From Eubacterium sp. (lineage in GTDB: Bacteria; Bacillota; Clostridia; Lachnospirales; Lachnospiraceae): 10,130 bases of DNA. The notes below the pieces were generated by a model. The model was not told the DNA's origin, did no database searches, and saw only the letters and a list, made by a program, of their open reading frames with translations. Shown here one piece after another: positions 1 through 5,406 of the stretch; position 1 is the stretch's first letter, and every line of letters starts with the position of its first letter. The stretch is from NCBI GenBank assembly GCA_022776205.1, contig JALFIK010000219.1, positions 1-10,130 of the forward strand. Reading direction: 5' to 3'. Position numbers and translations under genes: made by a program.

Positions 1-17
1 TTCTTCTTTATTTTCAA
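1..17 (-). CDS. Possible start of the next gene, expected ABC permease (partial)
   Basis: Only five codons would lie inside the window. Two bases after the ATPase stop codon is a TTG followed by Lys-Ile-Lys-Lys codons. It is preceded by a purine-rich GGAGAGG located in the last codons of the ATPase gene, with about six bases between them. In YknXYZ/MacAB-type modules the adaptor and ATPase genes are normally followed by an FtsX/MacB-like permease, so a gene beginning here would fit. TTG is a weaker start, and the true start could be an ATG outside the window. The assignment rests on context and spacing alone. Confidence 0.27.
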
Positions 18-18
18 T

Positions 19-750
19 TTAAACCTCTCCTTCCCAATCATTTGTTAAAGGAGCTGTCTGTTCTTGCAGCTGCTTCTTTTCTTTATCTTCCATAATCTCC
101 CCGTCAAGAATATGAAGAACTTTTTTTGCATGAGACGCAATATCTGCATCATGGGTGATCATGACAATGGTCACACCCTCTTCATTTAATTTCTGAAAAA
201 GGCTCATAACCTGCGCCCCGGAACGGCTGTCTAATGCACCCGTAGGCTCATCTGCCAGGATAATTTTCGGATTATTTACCAGCGCCCGTGCGATGGCAAC
301 CCGCTGTTGCTGTCCTCCCGACAACTGGCCTGGCTTAAAATGTACCCGGTCTGCAAGACCAACTCTCTGCAATGCCTTAAATGCAATTTCCTTCCTTTTC
401 TTTACCGGCACCCCCGCATAACTGAGTGGCAGTGCCACATTTTCAAGGGCCGTCTGTTTCGCAAGAAGGTTAAAACTCTGGAAGACGAAACCGAGTGTAT
501 TAAGTCTCAGATCAGACAGCTGATTTTCTGTATAATTGACTATGGATTTTCCCTCCAGAAGATACTCTCCCTTCGAAGGACGGTCAAGGCATCCAATCAG
601 ATTCATAAGCGTTGTTTTCCCTGATCCGGAAGGCCCCATAATCGCCACATATTCTCCTTCATCAATGGAAAGTGAGACATCTTTTAATACCGGAATGATA
701 ATCTTGTCCTGCAAATAATTTTTATAGATATGTTTTAATTCCAAAAGCAT
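19..750 (-). CDS. ABC transporter ATP-binding protein, MacB/LolD/YknY type
   Basis: This 243-residue protein is a complete ABC nucleotide-binding domain. It should power a membrane permease by ATP hydrolysis on the cytoplasmic face. Visible motifs are Walker A GPSGSGKTT (residues 39-47), Q-loop Gln91 in VFQSFNLL, signature LSGGQQQR (143-150), Walker B IILADE (163-168), D-loop ALD (172-174) and switch His200 in MITHD. All catalytic residues are present. The Q-loop and the early LKHIYKNY region fit the MacB/LolD/YknY branch that works with FtsX-like permeases. The ATG has AAAGGA nine bases upstream. The gene begins 29 bp after the adaptor gene, so both belong to one operon (adaptor, ATPase, then presumably permease). 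The last 25 residues are a charged tail outside the fold. The substrate cannot be told from the sequence; in this family candidates are antimicrobial peptides, toxins or lipid-like compounds. Confidence 0.93.
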   Translation of the reverse strand: MLLELKHIYKNYLQDKIIIPVLKDVSLSIDEGEYVAIMGPSGSGKTTLMNLIGCLDRPSKGEYLLEGKSIVNYTENQLSDLRLNTLGFVFQSFNLLAKQTALENVALPLSYAGVPVKKRKEIAFKALQRVGLADRVHFKPGQLSGGQQQRVAIARALVNNPKIILADEPTGALDSRSGAQVMSLFQKLNEEGVTIVMITHDADIASHAKKVLHILDGEIMEDKEKKQLQEQTAPLTNDWEGEV

Positions 751-779
751 ACTTCTGTGTCCTTTCCTGATGCAACAGT

Positions 780-2429
780 TTACTGTGCAAAATCTATGCC
801 GTCATCTTCTTCCGGAACGGCATTTTCATCCATATCTTCTTCCGGTATGGCATCCTCCTGTTCATCATCAGATTCTATTCCATCTTCTTCTACAAAATCA
901 TCATAAGTTTCGTCGTCGTTTTCTTCCTCGTCCGTCTCCGGCTTATCCTCCTCCGGATTTACTTTTGTAACCTTCATTCCCTCTACCAGGCTGCTGTCAT
1001 CACAGGCAATATAATCAGACCCTTTCAGCCCGCTCTTTATCTCATATTCATCCAGCTCCTCATCATATTCCCCTACTTCTATTTTTTTCAATTTCAGTTT
1101 ATTATGAGAAGCTGTCCAGACATAATATTTCTTCCCATCTTTTTTCACATAAGCTGCAGGGAGCCACATGCCGTCTTTTTTCTCATCCTGTCCGGTATCC
1201 TGTTCAATGAAGACATGTTGTCCCATCATCAGGCCTTCGTCACTGTCCAGTTTCACATAAAAATTATATTTTGACGCAGTTTCTCCTGCTGCTGTCCCGT
1301 CTGCATCCATATCGGCATCGGCAGTATCCTCCATATTTTCCGCATTTTCATCCGAGGTTGTATCGGTCTTAATCTGGCTGATCGTTCCTTTCCAGGTTCT
1401 CGTATCATCCACTCTCGACCGGATAATTACCGGATCGCCCTCTGTTAAGCTCCATACATTCGTCTCGCTGACGGTTCCCTTCACTCTGTAAGAGCCTATG
1501 GCAAGTATGGTCATATATGCGTTGTCCCCGGTTCCATCCCCGGAAGACAAATCCATACTGTCCCCGCCATCCTCCATGTCCGCATCCGCATCACCTCCCG
1601 ATGATGATTCCAGCGATGTGTTGATTTTCTTTACCAGACCATCCATTTTACTCGTTACAGTGGCATCCTTAATATTCTTTTTCAGTGCCTCGATTGCTTT
1701 TTTATTCGAATTAATATTAAACTGATCCTTTTTTATTGTCGTCTGTGCAGTGAGAATCTGCGTTTGAAGTTCAATCTTTTCTCCGGCATTCGCCGTTTTC
1801 AAATCTTCCTGATAGGACTTGATATCCTTTGTCAGCTGATTGATCTCATTTTGCATGGTCTCCTGCTCCAGTTCTTTCTTTTCTTTATTAAGACGGAGCT
1901 CTTCCGTATTATATTTGAAAAGTTTATCTCCTTTCTTCACCTGGTCCCCTACGTTGACATACCGTTCCTCTACGGACATATCTGCCTGCAGGTTAATCTT
2001 CCAGGAACTCTGGGCATCCACTTCCCCTGTATAACGGTTATTCGCACCGTTCGCCGTGCCAAGGCCGGTTATAACCCGGACAGATTCCACATAGGCTTTC
2101 CCTTCGCTGTCTCCCCCCATATTACGAACAAGAAAAACAATCACTGCGATTACTGCCAAAAGAACAACGACGCCAATTCCCACCAGTTTCTTTTTTGAAA
2201 ATTTCTTTTTCTCCGGTTTTGCAAGAATGATCTCTTCATCCTCTGTAAGCATAGAATCCGGCTCATTTTCTGATTCTTCTTCCTGCTGTCCATCGTCCTC
2301 TCCATCCAGGAAATATTCCTCTTCCAAAGAATCACTCTCGTCCTCCGGAAAATATTCCATATCCTCCTTGTACAGATCAATGTCTTCTTTTTTCTTTCTG
2401 TGGAAAAATCTCTTTTCTCTGCGAGCCAT
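780..2429 (-). CDS. HlyD/YknX-type membrane-fusion adaptor with acidic insertions
   Basis: This 549-residue membrane-anchored adaptor probably couples the ABC module to its extracellular partner or substrate. Residues 1-14 are basic and 15-70 strongly acidic. Residues 71-81 are lysine-rich, followed by one transmembrane helix at about 82-102, so most of the protein should be outside. The first lipoyl-like half is at about 134-174 (VGDQVKKGDKLF). A charged helical hairpin follows (about 176-255), then the second lipoyl half from about 256, a beta-barrel (about 313-410) and a membrane-proximal domain (about 415-490). Two Asp/Glu/Gly-rich inserts (about 275-303 and 355-387) and a 58-residue acidic tail (492-549) interrupt or extend the family fold. 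They make it much longer than Bacillus YknX (about 380 residues, from memory). The ATG has a strong AGGAGG five bases upstream. The family call is firm from domain order; the substrate is unknown. The protein has a single anchor and no lipobox. Confidence 0.85.
   Translation of the reverse strand: MARREKRFFHRKKKEDIDLYKEDMEYFPEDESDSLEEEYFLDGEDDGQQEEESENEPDSMLTEDEEIILAKPEKKKFSKKKLVGIGVVVLLAVIAVIVFLVRNMGGDSEGKAYVESVRVITGLGTANGANNRYTGEVDAQSSWKINLQADMSVEERYVNVGDQVKKGDKLFKYNTEELRLNKEKKELEQETMQNEINQLTKDIKSYQEDLKTANAGEKIELQTQILTAQTTIKKDQFNINSNKKAIEALKKNIKDATVTSKMDGLVKKINTSLESSSGGDADADMEDGGDSMDLSSGDGTGDNAYMTILAIGSYRVKGTVSETNVWSLTEGDPVIIRSRVDDTRTWKGTISQIKTDTTSDENAENMEDTADADMDADGTAAGETASKYNFYVKLDSDEGLMMGQHVFIEQDTGQDEKKDGMWLPAAYVKKDGKKYYVWTASHNKLKLKKIEVGEYDEELDEYEIKSGLKGSDYIACDDSSLVEGMKVTKVNPEEDKPETDEEENDDETYDDFVEEDGIESDDEQEDAIPEEDMDENAVPEEDDGIDFAQ
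805..864 (-). repeat. Imperfect 30-bp tandem repeat in the adaptor gene's 3' end
   Basis: Two adjacent 30-base units (805-834 and 835-864) both begin TCTTCTTCCGG on the plus strand and agree at about 21 of 30 positions. In protein they give a ten-residue duplication, AIPEEDMDEN followed by AVPEEDDGID, at residues 528-547 of the acidic tail. The unit is a multiple of three, so gain or loss would keep the frame. Confidence 0.6.
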
Positions 2430-2494
2430 GGTCTCCTCCTTCTATCTTTAGATAAATTCTGACATAGTGCTGAATTTTTCCCCTCAAAACTCAT

Positions 2495-2512
2495 TTTATA
2501 ATCATAACACAC
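2495..2512 (-). promoter_or_regulatory. Candidate promoter of the adaptor/ATPase operon
   Basis: On the minus strand, TGTTATGAT (bases 2509-2501) matches an extended -10 element (TGn plus TATGAT), directly followed by TATAAA (2500-2495), a second possible -10. A TTTTCA lies 17 bases upstream of the TATAAA. A better -35-like TTGTCA (2541-2536) exists but pairs with only a weak -10. The distance from here to the ATG at 2429 leaves a leader of about 60 bases. The placement fits a new operon starting after the dapL terminator. It is a motif match only. Confidence 0.42.
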
Positions 2513-2538
2513 ATACTTGAAAAAATCACCTGTTATGA
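2502..2538. repeat. Inverted repeat overlapping the promoter, possible operator
   Basis: On the plus strand TCATAACA (2502-2509) and TGTTATGA (2531-2538) are perfect 8-bp inverted copies separated by 21 bp, so their centres are 29 bp apart. One arm coincides with the extended -10 element of the adaptor operon. Such placement suits a repressor or regulator site, but an 8-bp match in AT-rich DNA can arise by chance. Confidence 0.35.
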
Positions 2539-2547
2539 CAATGATTT

Positions 2548-2576
2548 AAACTATTCTTCATATTTTTGAAACTATT
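2548..2576. repeat. Direct repeat AAACTATT, 21-bp period
   Basis: AAACTATT occurs at 2548-2555 and again at 2569-2576 on the plus strand (AATAGTTT in the direction of transcription). The copies start 21 bp apart, two turns of the helix, and lie 40-70 bases upstream of the candidate -10 element. This geometry is typical of sites bound side by side by an activator, but no binding protein is encoded in the window. Confidence 0.4.
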
Positions 2577-2602
2577 TTAAATAAAAAATAAAACCTTTTG
2601 GG

Positions 2603-2669
2603 AACGAAAAAGAAGCTGCCGCCGACAGGTACCGGCTTTTGCGCCGGTCCTGTTCTCTCATGCGACAGC
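2603..2669 (-). terminator. Rho-independent terminator after dapL
   Basis: On the minus strand an outer stem GCTGTCGC (2669-2662) pairs with GCGGCAGC (2622-2615), including one G-U pair. Inside it, ACAGG and CCGGC pair with GCCGG and CCTGT around a six-base loop (GCAAAA). The 3' side runs straight into TTCTTTTTCGTT (2614-2603). It begins 17 bases after the dapL stop codon and separates the carAB-glnA-dap run from the transporter operon. An asymmetric internal loop (ATGAGAGA against CG) divides the two stems. A T-rich run at 2675-2688 also follows it on the plus strand, so weak two-way activity is possible. Confidence 0.85.
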
Positions 2670-2686
2670 CTTGTATTTTCTTTTTT

Positions 2687-3904
2687 TTAAAGGGCTTTAA
2701 TTCTTTCAATCGCTCTTAATGTATTTTCATAGGAACCAAAAGCAGTAAGACGGAAATATCCTTCTCCACTTGGCCCGAATCCTGAACCAGGCGTTCCGAC
2801 AACATTGGCATTATTTAAGAGGAAATCAAAGAAATCCCAGGAAGCCATTCCATCCGGAGTTTTCAGCCAGATATACGGGGCATTTACACCGCCAAACACG
2901 GTGTATCCTGCATCTGTCAGTCCTTCTTTAATCGTTTTGGCATTTTTCATGTAGTAAGCCACCTGCTCTTTTAACTGTGCCTTTCCCTCTTCTGTATAGC
3001 AGGCCTCCCCGGCTCTCTGAATAATATAAGGTGCCCCGTTATATTTTGTACCATGTCTTCTTGCCCAGAGAGCATGGAGGGAAACTTCTGCGCTCTTTAA
3101 ATCTTTCGGCACAACAGTAAATCCAAGTCTTGTACCTGTAAAGCCGGCATTTTTGGAAAAACTCCTTAGCTCAATCGCGCAGGTTCTTGCCCCCTCACAT
3201 TCATAAATACTATGTGCCACATCATCTTCACTGATATAGGCTTCATAGGCAGCATCATAAATAATCACCGCCCCGATTCTGTTTGCATAATCCACCCAGT
3301 CCTGAAGCTGTGTTTTTGTGATCGTGGTTCCTGTAGGGTTATTCGGGAAGCAAAGGTAGATAATATCCGGATTTTCTTTCGGAAAGGCCGGTACAAAATC
3401 ATTTTCCGCTGTACATGGCATATAAATCACATCACTCCATGTCTCTGTTTTCGGATTATATGTGCCGGTTCTTCCTGCCATAACATTGGTGTCCACATAA
3501 ACCGGATAAACCGGGTCACAGACGGCGATTTTATTATCCACGCTGAATATTTCCTGAATATTGCCCGAATCACATTTCGCTCCGTCACTGATAAAAATCT
3601 CATCGGCACTGATATTACATCCACGGCTTTTATAGTCACCGTCTGCAATCGCTTTTCTTAAAAATTCATAGCCGAGATCAGGAGCGTAGCCACGGAAAGT
3701 CTCCGCTTTCCCCATCTCATCCACTGCTCCATGCAGTGTCTCAATAATCTTTGGTGCGAGGGGCTGGGTCACATCACCGATTCCCAGACTGATCACATCT
3801 GCCTTATCCGGATTGGCCTCCTTATAAGCTGCCACTTTTTTTGCAATAGTGGAAAAAAGGTAGCTTCCCGGTAATTTTAAATAATTCTCATTTACTTTAA
3901 ACAT
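2687..3904 (-). CDS. dapL: LL-diaminopimelate aminotransferase
   Basis: This enzyme converts tetrahydrodipicolinate and glutamate to LL-2,6-diaminopimelate and 2-oxoglutarate (EC 2.6.1.83). It bypasses the acylated intermediates of the classical lysine route. The 405-residue protein is a fold-type I PLP aminotransferase of normal DapL length. The N-terminal NYLKLPGSYLF and ISLGIGDVTQPL (38-49) are typical of DapL. PLP-pocket residues are visible as FPNNPTG (186-192), YDAAYEAY (216-223) and the Schiff-base Lys251 in SFSKNAGFTGTRLGF. The substrate carboxylate Arg385 sits in YFRLTAFGS. The ATG is preceded by TAGGAG at five-base spacing. The gene starts 35 bp after dapF, whose product uses the LL-diaminopimelate formed here, so the two are consecutive steps in one transcript. 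It is the last gene before the terminator. Confidence 0.95.
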   Translation of the reverse strand: MFKVNENYLKLPGSYLFSTIAKKVAAYKEANPDKADVISLGIGDVTQPLAPKIIETLHGAVDEMGKAETFRGYAPDLGYEFLRKAIADGDYKSRGCNISADEIFISDGAKCDSGNIQEIFSVDNKIAVCDPVYPVYVDTNVMAGRTGTYNPKTETWSDVIYMPCTAENDFVPAFPKENPDIIYLCFPNNPTGTTITKTQLQDWVDYANRIGAVIIYDAAYEAYISEDDVAHSIYECEGARTCAIELRSFSKNAGFTGTRLGFTVVPKDLKSAEVSLHALWARRHGTKYNGAPYIIQRAGEACYTEEGKAQLKEQVAYYMKNAKTIKEGLTDAGYTVFGGVNAPYIWLKTPDGMASWDFFDFLLNNANVVGTPGSGFGPSGEGYFRLTAFGSYENTLRAIERIKAL

Positions 3905-3939
3905 TTTTACTCCTATCTGGCTTTTCTCACCTGTATTAA

Positions 3940-4788
3940 TTAAGATAATCCTTCCGGAAGTGTAATCTCTCCGTCAAAAACGACAGTGGCCGGGCCGGTC
4001 ATATATACCTGGTTATTCTCCCTGTCCCAGCGGATCTTCAGATCCCCTCCGAGAAGATGTATCGTTACTTCATTGTCTGTCTTATCATTTAAAATACACG
4101 CAACTGCTGTTGCGCAGGAGCCGGTTCCGCAGGCGAGCGTCTCTGCACTGCCCCGTTCCCACACTCTCATGTTCACATTTTTTCTGTCAGTAATCTCTGC
4201 AAATTCTGTATTTGTCCGCTTCGGAAAAAGGGGATGATTTTCAAAGTCCGGCCCGATTGTATTCAGATCCATTTCTTTCACATGCTCTGTAAAAATGACT
4301 GCATGGGGATTTCCCATGGACACACATGTCATGCGGTATTCTTTTCCCCGAACACAGATTGGAACATCCACGACAGGATTTTTATCAACATCCACCGGAA
4401 TTTTTGCCGGATCCAGAATCGGTGTCCCCATATTTACTTCCACAAAGGCAACTTTCCCCTCTTCCACTGTCAGAGTCAGATACTTGATTCCTGCCAGGGT
4501 CTCCACAGAGATTTCCGTTTTATCCGTCAGTCCGTAGTCATAAACGTACTTTGCCACACAGCGGATTCCGTTTCCGCACATTTCTGCCTGGGAGCCATCC
4601 GCATTATAAATATTCATCCGAAAGTCTGCCTTTTCTGACGGACTTATGAGAATCAGACCATCGGATCCAATGCCAAAATGACGGTCACTCACAAATTTTG
4701 ATACTTCTGCAGGATTATTTACCACTTCTTTGAAACAATTAACATAAACATAGTCATTTCCAATCCCATGCATCTTTGTAAATTTCAT
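3940..4788 (-). CDS. dapF: Diaminopimelate epimerase
   Basis: DapF inverts one stereocentre of LL-diaminopimelate to the meso form (EC 5.1.1.7), the direct precursor of lysine and a peptidoglycan cross-linking residue. It is PLP-independent and uses two cysteines as acid and base. Both are visible: Cys71 in NADGSQAEMCGNGIRC and Cys220 in GSAETLACGTGSC. Other family marks are MHGIGNDY (6-13), FGIGSDGL (38-45) and MGNPHAV (158-164). I place the start at the second ATG (4788), giving 282 residues. The upstream ATG at 4794 directly abuts AAGGAG, too close to be used, while the ATG at 4788 has six-base spacing. The gene sits between the ANTAR regulator (37-bp gap) and dapL (35-bp gap). All key residues are intact. 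Confidence 0.95.
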   Translation of the reverse strand: MKFTKMHGIGNDYVYVNCFKEVVNNPAEVSKFVSDRHFGIGSDGLILISPSEKADFRMNIYNADGSQAEMCGNGIRCVAKYVYDYGLTDKTEISVETLAGIKYLTLTVEEGKVAFVEVNMGTPILDPAKIPVDVDKNPVVDVPICVRGKEYRMTCVSMGNPHAVIFTEHVKEMDLNTIGPDFENHPLFPKRTNTEFAEITDRKNVNMRVWERGSAETLACGTGSCATAVACILNDKTDNEVTIHLLGGDLKIRWDRENNQVYMTGPATVVFDGEITLPEGLS

Positions 4789-4825
4789 ATACATCTCCTT
4801 TTCCCGGATGATTTTCCGCCTCTAT

Positions 4826-5368
4826 CTAAAACATATCAAGTACCATATATGCAGTTTCTACCATATTGGTTCCATTGTCCATACTTCTTTTCTGAAGATA
4901 ACGATGGGCCTCCGCCTCAGAAAAGCCGTTATGTTCAATCAGGAGACTTTTGGCCTGATTGATAACACCCTGCTCATCTAAAGAGCGTTTCTGTGGCTTT
5001 AACCGGTCCTTTTTCATCCTTCTTTCCTGGTCCGAGATCAGATCCGCAACCATTTCTACCAAATCATATGCTTTCATGGGAAGGGGAAGATAGAAGACAT
5101 CATCCTGTCCGTATTCCTCCCACTGACTGTTGCTGGCTACAACAATCATTTCAAAATTATCCGGAAGATCATTTTTCAGATCGTAATACATCATATCTGC
5201 CAGGCGAATTCCACAGACGACCACACCTGCCTCCAGTTCCTCTACCGACTGAAGAACCCGTGCTCCCGTGCGACAGGCGGCATACACATCAAATCCATTT
5301 TTTATCAGAACACTTTTTATTTTTAAAACAATTTCCTTTTTTGGAAATCCCACTACGACATTTACCAA
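4826..5368 (-). CDS. ANTAR-domain regulator, NitR-like, with degenerate receiver
   Basis: This 180-residue protein has an N-terminal receiver-like domain (about 1-115) and a C-terminal ANTAR domain (about 120-180). ANTAR domains are three-helix RNA-binding modules that prevent transcription termination by binding paired-hairpin RNAs. The helix with VINQAKSLLIEHNG (135-148), the SEAEAHRYL segment (150-158) and the final VETAYMVL fit the family. The receiver lacks the phosphorylation machinery: the usual phosphoacceptor Asp is Gly53 (VVCGIRLAD), the N-terminal acidic pair is replaced (VVVGFPKK), and the conserved Lys position reads LPLP. It probably does not answer a histidine kinase by phosphorylation. 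The start is TTG at 5368, since an in-frame TAA lies one codon upstream and the first internal Met is residue 59. GGTG lies eight bases before it. It follows glnA by 38 bp, as nitR follows glnA in some clostridia, suggesting control of nitrogen genes. Confidence 0.85.
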   Translation of the reverse strand: MVNVVVGFPKKEIVLKIKSVLIKNGFDVYAACRTGARVLQSVEELEAGVVVCGIRLADMMYYDLKNDLPDNFEMIVVASNSQWEEYGQDDVFYLPLPMKAYDLVEMVADLISDQERRMKKDRLKPQKRSLDEQGVINQAKSLLIEHNGFSEAEAHRYLQKRSMDNGTNMVETAYMVLDMF

Positions 5369-5406
5369 TTTTTACTCACCCACATCAAGATCTCCCGTTC
5401 GTATTA

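Noticed and set aside
2150..2512. A 120-codon minus-strand frame overlapping the adaptor N-terminus
   Set aside because: It is out of frame with the adaptor, which has a strong ribosome site and clear domains. The alternative product is Arg/Lys-rich without motifs, the usual frameshifted reading of acidic codons.
2430..2686. Riboswitch or T-box leader for the transporter operon
   Set aside because: Apart from the terminator hairpin, which belongs to dapL on the minus strand, the stretch is AT-rich. I see no conserved T-box, lysine or other riboswitch core, and the leader after the promoter is only about 60 bases.
4789..4794. ATG at 4794 as the dapF start
   Set aside because: It abuts AAGGAG. 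The next in-frame ATG two codons later has proper spacing and gives the MKFTKMHG-type start seen in DapF.
5369..5406. ANTAR target hairpins in the glnA-regulator gap
   Set aside because: The gap is 38 bp. I could not draw a convincing stem, still less two hexaloop hairpins with an overlapping terminator.
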